Shown in pieces: positions 8,740 through 18,911 of a DNA stretch of 59,122 bases. The notes beneath the pieces were generated by a model. It was not told the DNA's origin. It made no database searches and saw only the letters and a list, made by a program, of their open reading frames with translations. Positions within the stretch are counted from its first letter, which is position 1. Each line of letters starts with the position of its first letter. Source of the DNA: Ignavibacteria bacterium (GTDB lineage Bacteria > Bacteroidota > Ignavibacteria > UBA10030 > SZUA-254); NCBI GenBank assembly GCA_016178625.1, contig JACOSX010000047.1:1-59122 (forward strand), read 5' to 3'. The position numbers were made by a program, and so were the translations under genes.

Positions 8740-9545
8740 AATCTACCATGCGAATTTCCTCGGAAGTGAAACCGCACGCTGTTAAATATCTCAACACGAC
8801 AGCATTGAATATTTCGTCGAGTAAGATTCTCGGTATTCGAGTTCACCATGTAACACTGGATGAAACCCTATCGATTATCGGGACCATGGTGTTCAGTGGG
8901 AATCGCCACCTCGTTGTGCCGCTGAATCCTGAACTCGTAATGACCGCGCAAAACAATAGCGCCTTTCGCGACGTTGTCAACAACGCGTCATTAGTCCTCC
9001 CTGATGGAGTCGGTATCGTGTTAGCATCGTGGTTGATGGGAGATCCGCTGAGGGAACGAGTGACCGGTATTGATACCGTTCGACATCTCGCTGTGTTAGC
9101 GCAACGACAAGGACTACGATTATTCCTATTGGGGGCAGCGCCGGGCGTCGCAGAACGCGCTGCGCTCCGTCTCCAGGAACTCCATCCTGGACTCCAGATT
9201 GCCGGCACATATGCCGGATCACCACATCCCGATGAGGAAAGAGAAATTTGCAGACGCATCGAGGAAGCTGATCCCCAGATTCTTCTTGTTGCATACGGCG
9301 CTCCAAGACAGGAGATCTGGGTCGCCCGAAATTTATCTAAGCTCAAGGTTCCGGTTGCCATCTGTGTTGGAGGAACGTTTGATTTCATCGCGGGGGTTTC
9401 TCCTCGCGCCCCTCGTTGGCTGCAAGTATTTGGCCTCGAATGGCCCTACCGTCTCATCAGAGAACCGCGACGATGGAGGAGAATGCTCGCTTTACCACTA
9501 TTTGCTGCAGCAGTTGTCCGATACCGATTCACAACGACTTACTAA
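8736..9545 (+). CDS. WecG/TagA/CpsF-family glycosyltransferase (GT26)
   Basis: PLNPELVMTAQNNSAFRDVVNNASLVLPDGVGIVLAS; RLFLLGAAPGVAERAA; GAPRQEIWVARN. Confidence 0.93.
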   Translation: MKSTMRISSEVKPHAVKYLNTTALNISSSKILGIRVHHVTLDETLSIIGTMVFSGNRHLVVPLNPELVMTAQNNSAFRDVVNNASLVLPDGVGIVLASWLMGDPLRERVTGIDTVRHLAVLAQRQGLRLFLLGAAPGVAERAALRLQELHPGLQIAGTYAGSPHPDEEREICRRIEEADPQILLVAYGAPRQEIWVARNLSKLKVPVAICVGGTFDFIAGVSPRAPRWLQVFGLEWPYRLIREPRRWRRMLALPLFAAAVVRYRFTTTY

Positions 9546-9556
9546 ATGAGAGTTTA

Positions 9557-11056
9557 ATGAATTTAGAAATTGTAAAATCTATCGCAAAGAATACGACAGT
9601 ACAGATGGGTCAGCAACTCATCACCTGGGCATCGAGCTTTATCCTGATGCTCTTTTTGCCGCGATACCTCGGCCCGGTGAATTACGGGCGGATCTATCTA
9701 GCAATGTCCATTTCAGCGATCTTTCTCATGTTGGTCAATTTTGATGGTCGACTCGGAATTGCCAAGCGGATCGCGCGAGCGCGCGAGGACGCTCAGGAAA
9801 CAGTGGTGAATGCGATTGGATTGAGGATTATCTTATGGGTCGGCGCGTTCATCGCTATGATTATTTTCTCCTTCATCGTCGATTACCCTGCCACAGTCAA
9901 GGTGCTGATTCTCATTTTCGGGATAGAGATGCTTTGGCAAGGAGTGAATACAGTATTGTTGGGTACATTCCTTGGATTTGAAACGGTTCAATACTCCTCG
10001 CGTGGTGCAGTTGCCGAGCGTGTCTTCATATCAGTTGGTGGAGTGACAGCTGTTCTTCTCGGAGCCAGCTACGTGATCATCGCAATCATCATGATCACTG
10101 GTACGCTCTTGAACTTTCTCATTTGTGCCCGCTTCACGTCGAGGATCATTACGCACTTACCAAAGTTCAATCTAACTGCTTCCCTGGGCCTCATTAAAGA
10201 AGGAATTCCGTTTCTGCTCTGGACCGTTTTTGGTGTAATCTATTACCGCGTTGACACAGTGATGCTTTCATTGTTAACCCCAGCAGTGGTACTCGGATGG
10301 TACGGAGCATCATACAAATTCTTTGACGTCCTTGTCTTCCTTCCAAGCATTTATACTCTTTCAATCCTCCCCATCTTATCGCGGTTGTGGGGAAAGGAAG
10401 ATGGAATGCTCGCGCGGACAACACAAAAAAGCCTCGAGTTTATCATGATCGCAGGAATTCCAATCAGCATAGGCGTTTTTGCATTCTCTGAACAGATCAT
10501 CAAACTCTTTTTTGGTCTTGAAGGGTATGGACCATCGGTGCTGAATCTCCAAATCTTTTCGATTGGGCTTTTGCTGGTATATGTCGACATGGTGCTGGGA
10601 ACTGCTCTCTTCGCGTGCGATAAGCAGCGCCAGTGGGCAACGGTAGCGTTCTTTGCGGTGATCATTAACGTTTCACTGAACTATTTCATGATCCCCTATT
10701 TCCAAACTCACTCAGGAAACGGAGGCGTCGGTGCATCGATTGCAACAATCATGACTGAATTGTTTGTGATGGTCCTGGCGCTTGCGATTATGCCGAAAGG
10801 GATTATGGATAAGGAACTCGTGCCTGTCTCACTCAAAGCGATTATCGCAGGGATAGTCATGGCGGGTTCGCTGTGGTTGCTCGGAAAGACGCCTGTGCAT
10901 TGGATTGCGCAAGCAATGGTTAGCGCTATTGTCTATGTCCTTGGACTTTTTTCCCTAAAAACATTCAAGCCATCTGAAGTTGCCTTTATGAAAAGCCACC
11001 TCTCGTTCCGAAACTTGAAGACCGTATTCGTCCTCAATAAGGGAGCCAACGCATGA
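9557..11056 (+). CDS. Oligosaccharide flippase (Wzx/MOP superfamily)
   Basis: Start taken at ATG 9557 (MNLEIVKSIAKNTTVQMGQQLITWASSFILMLFLPRYLGPVNYG); ~12-14 TM. Confidence 0.9.
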   Translation: MNLEIVKSIAKNTTVQMGQQLITWASSFILMLFLPRYLGPVNYGRIYLAMSISAIFLMLVNFDGRLGIAKRIARAREDAQETVVNAIGLRIILWVGAFIAMIIFSFIVDYPATVKVLILIFGIEMLWQGVNTVLLGTFLGFETVQYSSRGAVAERVFISVGGVTAVLLGASYVIIAIIMITGTLLNFLICARFTSRIITHLPKFNLTASLGLIKEGIPFLLWTVFGVIYYRVDTVMLSLLTPAVVLGWYGASYKFFDVLVFLPSIYTLSILPILSRLWGKEDGMLARTTQKSLEFIMIAGIPISIGVFAFSEQIIKLFFGLEGYGPSVLNLQIFSIGLLLVYVDMVLGTALFACDKQRQWATVAFFAVIINVSLNYFMIPYFQTHSGNGGVGASIATIMTELFVMVLALAIMPKGIMDKELVPVSLKAIIAGIVMAGSLWLLGKTPVHWIAQAMVSAIVYVLGLFSLKTFKPSEVAFMKSHLSFRNLKTVFVLNKGANA

Positions 11057-12282
11057 AGATCCTCTTCACATTGCCCTACGTCCCTGTTCCTGCAACGTTC
11101 GGTGGAGCGATGCGAGTATTCCATTTAATGAAGCTTGTCTCCCAGCGTCACGATGTGAGCATCATTACGTATGGTTGGCCTGAAGAGGAATTCAACCTTC
11201 GAGACCAACTCGGTTCACAGGTGAAAAGTATTCATGTTGTTTCACGCCATTGGCCTCGAAAACTTCGACGTATTGCCCAGCTCTATTCACTCTTCGGCAA
11301 ACACAGCTTCTTCTATATGCTGGCTCGCAGCAAAGAGATGCAAACGAGAATTGATCAGGTGCTCAGCCATAATGACTTCGACATCGTGCAAACAGAGTTT
11401 GCACACATGGCATCATTTGACCTAAAGACAAACGGAGTGAAGATCCTTGACTCACATAATGTCGAGTACGACAATTTTCGCAGGATGTGGCTGAACAGCA
11501 ATTCTCCCCTCAGACGATTGCATTATCGTAGCGAGTACAAGAAATTTTATCGAGAGGAACTCGACGCGTGCACTAACTACGATGCATTGTTCGTAACTTC
11601 GGCGCGCGATAAAGCAATCCTTGACGCAGACATCCCATCCATCTCCAAGTATATTGTTCCCAACGGCGTCGATGCAAAATATTTCACACCCTCACTCGAA
11701 ACCCCAGAGCCATATTCGATCGTGTTTACAGGAGCGATGTCGTACGTGCCAAACTATGATGGGATGACGTACTTCCTCGACAATATTTTCCCGCTGATTC
11801 TCAAGAAAATTCCGGAAGCAAGAGTGTATATCGTCGGCAGCCGACCGCCCAAGCACCTTACCCAACGTGCCTCGACCAACGTCATTGTAACAGGATTTGT
11901 CGATGATGTGCGCCCGTACGTCTGGAGATCGAGCGTGTATATCGTTCCCCTGAGAATGGGAAGTGGCACGCGGCTCAAAGTCCTCGAAGCGATGGCGATG
12001 AGGAAACCCATCGTCACGACAAGTATTGGATGTGAAGGCATCGACGTCGTCAATGGAGAGTCCGCCCTGATTGCCGATGAACCGCATTCCTTCGCTGAGT
12101 CTGTTGTAAAGATCCTTCACGACAATGCGTTACGACAAAAGCTCATTAGGAACGGCTATGACCTCATGCGGTCAAGATACGAGTGGTCAGTCATCGGCGA
12201 CGTGCTTGAGGAACTCTATCAGAGCCTCTCTCAGAAATCGAAAGGCAATAATATCCGTGCCACGAGAGGCATTGAGAACTAA
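11053..12282 (+). CDS. Glycosyltransferase family 4
   Basis: MKILFTLPYVPVPATFGGAMRVFHLMK; SIVFTGAMSYVPNYDGMTYFLD; PLRMGSGTRLKVLEAMAMRKPIVTTSIGCEGI. Confidence 0.92.
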   Translation: MKILFTLPYVPVPATFGGAMRVFHLMKLVSQRHDVSIITYGWPEEEFNLRDQLGSQVKSIHVVSRHWPRKLRRIAQLYSLFGKHSFFYMLARSKEMQTRIDQVLSHNDFDIVQTEFAHMASFDLKTNGVKILDSHNVEYDNFRRMWLNSNSPLRRLHYRSEYKKFYREELDACTNYDALFVTSARDKAILDADIPSISKYIVPNGVDAKYFTPSLETPEPYSIVFTGAMSYVPNYDGMTYFLDNIFPLILKKIPEARVYIVGSRPPKHLTQRASTNVIVTGFVDDVRPYVWRSSVYIVPLRMGSGTRLKVLEAMAMRKPIVTTSIGCEGIDVVNGESALIADEPHSFAESVVKILHDNALRQKLIRNGYDLMRSRYEWSVIGDVLEELYQSLSQKSKGNNIRATRGIEN

Positions 12283-12286
12283 CGCT

Positions 12287-12886
12287 ATGATGCTTACACA
12301 TTATATCGATCGCGTCGGGAAGAGATTGAAGCGCCACTCGCTGGTCGATCACATGAAAGGGATGTGGTTTTCTAGAAAGTTCACGCGGGCGGGCATCATC
12401 GTTGTTAGCGGTGGATTTCCTCTTCCAAAAATCATCAACAATGGCGGAGAGATCTACGCCGAGAACTGCCAATTCTACTCGGGTGTACGACTTGAGGTAG
12501 GCAAGGACGCACTACTCCGCATCGGTAAGGGAACGTACCTCAACCGAAACACGGTGGTAGTGGCAAACAAATTGGTAGACATCGGCCGTGATTGCCGAAT
12601 TTCGTGGGATGTGGTCATCATGGATTCCGATCTTCACTCGCTGCCGGGTGAAGAATTCGCAAGCAAATCTGTGACGATCGAAGACAATGTCTGGATTGGA
12701 TGTCGCAGCATCTTATTAAAAGGGATTCGCGTAGGCACTGGCGCAGTCGTCGCGGCGGGAGCTGTCGTAACGAAGAATGTTCCGCCACACACGGTTGTTG
12801 GCGGCGTACCTGCACGCGTATTATACGAACTCAAATCGACAAATAGGGAAATATTCGATGAATCACGGTCGCCCGATAAGCAATAA
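12287..12886 (+). CDS. Hexapeptide-repeat acyltransferase (CatB/LacA-like)
   Basis: Internal ATG at 12287; IEDNVWIGCRSILLKGIRVGTGAVVAAGAVVTKNVPPHTVVGGVPARV. Confidence 0.9.
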   Translation: MMLTHYIDRVGKRLKRHSLVDHMKGMWFSRKFTRAGIIVVSGGFPLPKIINNGGEIYAENCQFYSGVRLEVGKDALLRIGKGTYLNRNTVVVANKLVDIGRDCRISWDVVIMDSDLHSLPGEEFASKSVTIEDNVWIGCRSILLKGIRVGTGAVVAAGAVVTKNVPPHTVVGGVPARVLYELKSTNREIFDESRSPDKQ

Positions 12887-13745
12887 GAAACCGGGAGAGG
12901 GCAACCCGCAGAAGATCAAAGTCCTCATGTATCACCGAATCGTGTCAGAGGAAGAGCTGAGTCATAGCTATCCTTGGTTATGCACGCACGCGCAGGAATT
13001 CCTTCATCACCTGAGATTGTTGGAGCGGTGGGGATTCACGCCTATTACGTTCGAAGATTACAGATTATTCCAAGAAGGAGAGCTGAACTTACCAAAGAAG
13101 CCGGTGATCATCACTTTTGATGATGGTTATCTTGACACCTTCGAACACGCATATCCCCTGTTGGAAGAGTTCGGAATGAAGGCGGTCATTTTTGTCCTGG
13201 GAGATCGGAACATGAGAGTAAACACCTGGGATCAACTCGCGGGCCTTCCTATGAGCCCACTCCTCACTGAACAACAAATTCTTGAAATGCACTCCGCGGG
13301 ATTTGAGATTGGCTCACACTCGATGACGCACACCAAACTCCCGGAACTTCCGCACGAGAAAGCATGGGATGAGATCTCACGTTCTCGGATGCTCTTGGAA
13401 ATCTTGTTGAATGCACCAGTCAAAACATTCGCGTTTCCCTACGGTCTCACTGATTGCAACACAAAGAAAATGGTTGAAGACGCAGGTTATGCCATGGCGT
13501 GTGGAACGTACAGTGGACCGCCGTGTTTTGGAAATGACCCCTTTGAGGTACGGCGATTATTTATTCCTGGCTTCACCAATGCGCTCCGGTTCGCGACCCA
13601 GATGCTGACCCCCTACGAATACTATGCATGGGCGCGGTGGAGGGCAAAACTGTTGCTTATCGGCAATAAACAGAACGGCTCTACAAATGGACGCATAGCC
13701 CCTTCCAAAATTCTCAGTGCCCTGAACCCCGCGGAGAAAAGTTAA
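12858..13745 (+). CDS. Polysaccharide deacetylase (NodB homology)
   Basis: VLMYHRIV; IITFDDGYLDTFEHAYPLL; FEIGSHSMTH; FAFPYG. Start moved to ATG 12858. Confidence 0.92.
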   Translation: MNHGRPISNKKPGEGNPQKIKVLMYHRIVSEEELSHSYPWLCTHAQEFLHHLRLLERWGFTPITFEDYRLFQEGELNLPKKPVIITFDDGYLDTFEHAYPLLEEFGMKAVIFVLGDRNMRVNTWDQLAGLPMSPLLTEQQILEMHSAGFEIGSHSMTHTKLPELPHEKAWDEISRSRMLLEILLNAPVKTFAFPYGLTDCNTKKMVEDAGYAMACGTYSGPPCFGNDPFEVRRLFIPGFTNALRFATQMLTPYEYYAWARWRAKLLLIGNKQNGSTNGRIAPSKILSALNPAEKS

Positions 13746-13752
13746 GAACATC

Positions 13753-15174
13753 ATGAAAGCAGAAACCGAAATAATGCCAATTCTTGATGAGATTCCCAAT
13801 TACTCGGCGGAGAGAAATGACAAGGGTCCGTGTCTCATGACAGAAGTTGTTGATACCGTCGAGACATTCACCTCACTGCGTGATGAATGGGATACGCTTG
13901 CACAATCATCATCCGCAACCATCTACCAAACTCACGAATGGCTCTGGCTCTGGTGGAAACATTACGGTAACCAGACGAACCAAAAATTGCAGATTGTTCT
14001 CTTCCGTTCCGAGGAAACGTTAATCGGCATTGCACCGATGTTTGTAGAAAACGATTCGATCATTGGAATTCGATTCAGTAGCAAATTGAAGATGCTTGGA
14101 AGTGGAACCGCTTACAGCGGTTCGTTTGGCCTGTTCTTCGATGATGGTCCAAGTGATTATCTCGACATCCTTGCCCTCCCGGGAACAGAAGCAGAGGTAA
14201 GCAGAGCACTCGTCGATTATTTGAAGCACAATAGTCGGCTGTTCAATGAAATCGAATTTGTGAATGCAGCCGACGGAAGCATCGTTCGGCAACACATTGC
14301 ACCCCAGTTAGAGGCTGGGGGTTTTTCCTGCAGAGTCACTCGCGCGGATGTATGCCCTGAGTTGGCTGTGCCGTCATCTCTTGACAAGTATCTTCAAAAC
14401 GTTAGTTCAAGCGTCCGGCGCCGTCTGAACCAGGCACAGCGGGCAAGTGGGGAAGGATTTTACACGATCTTGAACGTTCAGACTCATGAAGATTACCGAA
14501 AAGCGCTCGATGACATCATCGAGCTGCATCAGCAACGATGGAACCGACTCGGGTACCCCGGACTCTTTGCAGATCGGCGTTTTAGAGCATTCCAAAAAGA
14601 TGTTGTAAATGCATTCTATCATAGGGGATGGCTCTGGTGCAAGACAGCGAATGTGAATGGAAGCTGTGTTGCCGGACGATTAGCGTTCAATTTCAACAGC
14701 ACCTTGTACGATTATCTCTCTGGCTTCGATGATACTGTTGCCGCTGCGAAACGCAGACCCGGACTCGCTCTTTTGATTACAATGATCCAAGACGCAATCA
14801 CCGGAAACTTTCAAAAGATCGATTTCTTGAGGGGAGATGAGCAGTACAAGTTCGAGCTGACTTCAGATGCAAAGTACAACTGGAATATTTCTGTCATGCA
14901 TTCGCCGACCATCAATCCACTGCACCAGCTCTTGCGAAGAACAGTACGTGGGATGCAGTTCGGGCGATTTCTCCTCGCGCGGGAATTCAGGCTCCTCGTG
15001 GTGCAAAGCCGACGACATTCTTTCCCTAAGTTCTTTGCCGAATATATACGATTCCGGATGCCGCGGCTTAACCGCAAAGTCGGCAGCCTCATCGGCAAGA
15101 ATCCAGATGTTGAACGTGAGAATCGTGAACAAGCGGGTGAATTCCAAAAGGTCAACCGCTCACAACACAATTAA
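13753..15174 (+). CDS. GNAT acyltransferase, BioF2-like/Acetyltransf_6 (CelD/BcsL type)
   Basis: TLRDEWDTLAQSSSATIYQTHEWLWLWWKHYG; FLRGDEQYKFEL. Confidence 0.88.
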   Translation: MKAETEIMPILDEIPNYSAERNDKGPCLMTEVVDTVETFTSLRDEWDTLAQSSSATIYQTHEWLWLWWKHYGNQTNQKLQIVLFRSEETLIGIAPMFVENDSIIGIRFSSKLKMLGSGTAYSGSFGLFFDDGPSDYLDILALPGTEAEVSRALVDYLKHNSRLFNEIEFVNAADGSIVRQHIAPQLEAGGFSCRVTRADVCPELAVPSSLDKYLQNVSSSVRRRLNQAQRASGEGFYTILNVQTHEDYRKALDDIIELHQQRWNRLGYPGLFADRRFRAFQKDVVNAFYHRGWLWCKTANVNGSCVAGRLAFNFNSTLYDYLSGFDDTVAAAKRRPGLALLITMIQDAITGNFQKIDFLRGDEQYKFELTSDAKYNWNISVMHSPTINPLHQLLRRTVRGMQFGRFLLAREFRLLVVQSRRHSFPKFFAEYIRFRMPRLNRKVGSLIGKNPDVERENREQAGEFQKVNRSQHN

Positions 15175-15179
15175 TAACT

Positions 15180-16325
15180 ATGCAAGATAAAAAACTTACA
15201 AGAATCAAAGCACTGACACTATTGACCACAGGTGTGTTACGGGCGGAACCTCAGAAAGAAGAAGCAGACGAGTGTCCGCGCGCGTCGTTGTATGAACGCT
15301 CAATCAATACCGACATGCTTGATGAGCAAGCGCTTCAATCGGCGCCGGTTTGGCGACGGCTGATGTACAGATTCATCCCGCGCATTCCATCACAGGTGAT
15401 TGAAGCATTCTTCATCAGGAGGAAGTATGATGTCGTCATCTCGTGGTCCGATCCTCATGCTTTGCTTTTCGCATCATTACTCAAACTCACTCGCACGCGG
15501 AAACCACATGTTGCCCTGATGTTTTGGATTTCCAAACCAAAGAAAGCGGCAGTCTTGAAGAGAGTACATTCCCATATTGACACCATCGTTCTCTGGACTT
15601 CCGCGCACTATGAGTTTGCCGTCAACGAACTGGCGATACCTCCCTCGAAGATTAGGTTTATCCCTTACTACGTCGATCAGAAATTTTGGCGACCGATGAA
15701 CGTGCCTACTGATCAAATTTGTTCGGTAGGAATTGAGATGCGCGACTATCCAACCCTCCTTGAAGCGTTGCGGGGACTTGATATCAGGTGTCATATAGCA
15801 GCCGGTTCAGCGCGAGGGAAATTGTTTCCGACCGTGAAAGCGATCTACGAGAATGGACCGCTTCCACCAAACATCACCGCAGGAAAATTGGGACCGGTCG
15901 AACTCCGCGCACTCTACGCGCGATCGCGCTTTGTGGTTATTCCTCTCCTTCCCTCAGAATCAGACAATGGCTTGACTGTCATTCTCGAAGCCATGGCGAT
16001 GGGGAAAGCTGTGATTTGTTCACGAACCATCGGTCAACGGGACGTTATCCAGGAAGGGAAGACGGGTTTATTTGTCCCACAGGGTGATCCGATCGCTCTG
16101 CGCGACGCGATCACTTACCTGTGGAATAATCCAAAGATAGCAGAACAAATGGGCATGGAGGGACGGAAGCTCATAGAATCAAACAACACATGGGATCAGT
16201 TCGTCAACTCGATACAATCGATAGCGGAAGAAACAGTCACGGGGGAATGTGCAGAACGCACTCTATCTGACACTACCAGAAATTCAGTGAGGATTCATGC
16301 AACTCGTGCATCAATATATTCTTGA
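15180..16325 (+). CDS. Glycosyltransferase family 4
   Basis: IRFIPYYVDQKFW; PLLPSESDNGLTVILEAMAMGKAVICSRTIGQRDVIQEGKTGLFV. Confidence 0.88.
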   Translation: MQDKKLTRIKALTLLTTGVLRAEPQKEEADECPRASLYERSINTDMLDEQALQSAPVWRRLMYRFIPRIPSQVIEAFFIRRKYDVVISWSDPHALLFASLLKLTRTRKPHVALMFWISKPKKAAVLKRVHSHIDTIVLWTSAHYEFAVNELAIPPSKIRFIPYYVDQKFWRPMNVPTDQICSVGIEMRDYPTLLEALRGLDIRCHIAAGSARGKLFPTVKAIYENGPLPPNITAGKLGPVELRALYARSRFVVIPLLPSESDNGLTVILEAMAMGKAVICSRTIGQRDVIQEGKTGLFVPQGDPIALRDAITYLWNNPKIAEQMGMEGRKLIESNNTWDQFVNSIQSIAEETVTGECAERTLSDTTRNSVRIHATRASIYS

Positions 16326-17874
16326 ATCGGCGCGGCGGCATCCCGACAAGCCCGCGATCGTTTGCGACGGGAAGCAATACTCGTACGCAGAGCTTGTTAC
16401 AAAGATCAATGCCCTCGCTGATATGTTTGTCGTTGAAGGACTCCATAAAGGTGAGAGAGTTCTCATTCTGTTACGCGACAAGTTGGATTTCGTAACCGCA
16501 TGCTACGCGGTCATACGCGCTGGTGGCATTGCTGTCCCGCTCCCGGAATCGACGTCGCTCTCGACCGTTCAGCACATTGCGAAGAATTGCGACCCGACAA
16601 TGGTTCTCACTAGTAATAGCGACTTGAGGGATCTTCCGCTTCTGCGCGATAAGTTAAGTTGCAATTTCTTTTTCATGGAAGAAAACGCGCTCCCTTCCAT
16701 TAGACACACGTTCGTCACGAGCACATCATATGCTGGGGGATCTGCGGATGACATCGACCGCATTACCAAGCTGATGGATCTTCGACAAGACGATGGAGCG
16801 CTCATCCTCCACACCTCCGGCACCAGTGGTCAGAAAAAGGGCGTCTTGCTGACTCACCGTAACCTTATCCGGGAAACGGCAAACATCAACCAGTTCACAA
16901 AGAGTGATTCACATCTGCGCGAGTTTGTTGCCCTGCCACTCGAGCAGTCGTTCGGCTTTGGAAGGGTCCGTTGTGTCCACTTTATTGGAGGAACAATTGT
17001 TCTCCTCAACGGCCCACCGAACCCCATCAACGTTATCCAGAGCATCCTCATGAATCAGTGCAATGGTTTGTCGGCAGATCCAGCAACATTCTCTCTTTAT
17101 TTCGGACTTGTCGAAGACCTCCTGAGACGGATCGGTCCGCAGATGCGGCTCATCGAACTTGGAAATTCCCCCATGCCCTTGGTTCAAAAGAAGAAATTGT
17201 TGGAGACGTTCCCGAATGCCCGCATATGCATGCACTATGGTTTGACGGAAGCATCATCCAGCACCTCTATTGACTTCCCATCTGAGCGCAAGAGACTTGA
17301 CACTGCCGGACGACGGTCACCTCACGCTGAAATCACGATTTGTGACGACAGCGGCCAGCGCCTTGAGCGCGGGAAGGCTGGAGAAATTCTTGTGCGGGGA
17401 GACCATGTCACGCCGGGCTATTGGAACAACCCGGAGCTCACCAAACAAAGCTTTCTCGATGGACATTGGTTAAAGACCGGCGACATCGGTATCCTTGACA
17501 AGGATGGTTACCTTATTGTATTAGGAAGGAAAGACGAGATGATCAATGCCTCAGGCATAAGAATCTCTCCACTGGAGATCGAAGAAAAGATCCACGAGGC
17601 ATATCCCGAAAGTGAAATTTGCGTCGTGGGAATTCCGGATCCATCCGGTGCTGGAGGAGATATCCCTGTGCTCTGTTATATTCCACGAAATGGAAAAACA
17701 ATCATACCTTCCGAGCTTTCCTCGTTGCTCGCTAAACGTCTTGATCCCAACAAGATTCCTCGAATTGTATATCGCGTCGATCATTTTCCACAAATCGAGA
17801 ACAAGATCGCGCGGCATGAGCTGAGGAAAAGACTATTAGAAGGGATCCCTTATCCTGTCCGGCAACTGATGTAA
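16297..17874 (+). CDS. AMP-dependent synthetase/ligase (adenylate-forming)
   Basis: LILHTSGTSGQKKGVLLTHRNL; MHYGLTEAS; KTGDIGILDKDGYLIVLGRKDEMINASG. Confidence 0.95.
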   Translation: MQLVHQYILESARRHPDKPAIVCDGKQYSYAELVTKINALADMFVVEGLHKGERVLILLRDKLDFVTACYAVIRAGGIAVPLPESTSLSTVQHIAKNCDPTMVLTSNSDLRDLPLLRDKLSCNFFFMEENALPSIRHTFVTSTSYAGGSADDIDRITKLMDLRQDDGALILHTSGTSGQKKGVLLTHRNLIRETANINQFTKSDSHLREFVALPLEQSFGFGRVRCVHFIGGTIVLLNGPPNPINVIQSILMNQCNGLSADPATFSLYFGLVEDLLRRIGPQMRLIELGNSPMPLVQKKKLLETFPNARICMHYGLTEASSSTSIDFPSERKRLDTAGRRSPHAEITICDDSGQRLERGKAGEILVRGDHVTPGYWNNPELTKQSFLDGHWLKTGDIGILDKDGYLIVLGRKDEMINASGIRISPLEIEEKIHEAYPESEICVVGIPDPSGAGGDIPVLCYIPRNGKTIIPSELSSLLAKRLDPNKIPRIVYRVDHFPQIENKIARHELRKRLLEGIPYPVRQLM

Positions 17875-17932
17875 CAGCTAAATATACGTTGGATGATAAT
17901 AATAACTACGATAGAAACCCATTATTGATCTC

Positions 17933-18841
17933 ATGATGATACACATGAACCACGATAAATCTCCGCGTACTACAGATGGGCAGACACACAGGAATTATAG
18001 TGATGCCATCGAGAAACAACAACACCTCGCTGACACTCATTTCCAATCCGCTGCAGTGTATTGGAAAGCTATTTATGAAGACCGAGACCTGCAGAGCCAG
18101 ATTTACCAGCAACGCCGAGAAGTCATTCTTGATATGATTGATGAGATTTCCCTGCCAACAAATGCACACATCCTGGAAGTTGGCTGTGGCGCGGGATATA
18201 CGACGGTTGAACTTGCGCGCCGGGGACATAGGATTGAAGCAATCGACACTGTTCCAGACATGCTGGAACTTACGCAAAACCTCGCTCTCGAACACCGAAT
18301 CTCAGACCGCGTAAAAACAAGCATTGGAGATACATACAACCTACATTTTCCTGACGACAGTTTCGACTTCGCCGTTGCCATGGGAGTCCTTCCTTGGCTC
18401 CAATCGCCCTTAAAGGCAATTCGTGAGATGCATCGGGTCTTGAAGCCCTCGGGCTTCATTATCATAACAGCCGATAATCGATGGCGATTGAACCATATTC
18501 TTGATCCATTCCTCAATCCTCTGTTGGTGCCATGGCGATCTCTCCTCGGAAAGACACTACGATCCCTTGGTTTGAAGAAGCCCGTCGGTGAGGGCGCTCA
18601 CGTCTATATGCATTCTACACGCCAGGTCGATGGATTTCTTCAAGCAACAGGGTTTGAGCGTATGAACGGCGTCACAGTCGGATTCGGGCCTTTTTCGTTC
18701 TTTGGGAAGGTAATCCTGCCAAATTCGGCCGGTGTCAAGCTGAACGAACAACTTCAGATTTTAGCGGATCGGGGCGTTCCCGGTTTGCGATTAACCGGTT
18801 CACATTACATCATTCTCGCGAAGAAACCGAGAACAGGCTGA
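17933..18841 (+). CDS. Class I SAM-dependent methyltransferase
   Basis: HILEVGCGAGYTTVELARRGHRIEAIDTVPDMLELT; GFIIITADNRWRLNHIL. Confidence 0.9.
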   Translation: MMIHMNHDKSPRTTDGQTHRNYSDAIEKQQHLADTHFQSAAVYWKAIYEDRDLQSQIYQQRREVILDMIDEISLPTNAHILEVGCGAGYTTVELARRGHRIEAIDTVPDMLELTQNLALEHRISDRVKTSIGDTYNLHFPDDSFDFAVAMGVLPWLQSPLKAIREMHRVLKPSGFIIITADNRWRLNHILDPFLNPLLVPWRSLLGKTLRSLGLKKPVGEGAHVYMHSTRQVDGFLQATGFERMNGVTVGFGPFSFFGKVILPNSAGVKLNEQLQILADRGVPGLRLTGSHYIILAKKPRTG

Positions 18842-18911
18842 ACATTATTCATGGTTCCGAGCGATACATATGGACCGAGCGCACTAAGTACTGAACATTG
18901 AAAGGACTATC

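Noticed and set aside
12125-12286. Longer N-terminus of the acyltransferase ORF (start 12125)
   Set aside because: Overlaps the GT4 gene by ~150 nt; ATG at 12287 gives a coherent start right after the upstream stop.
16297-17874. Exosortase/PEP-CTERM polysaccharide locus
   Set aside because: Some genes (acyl ligase, deacetylase, GTs) resemble such loci, but no exosortase or PEP-CTERM tail is visible in the window.
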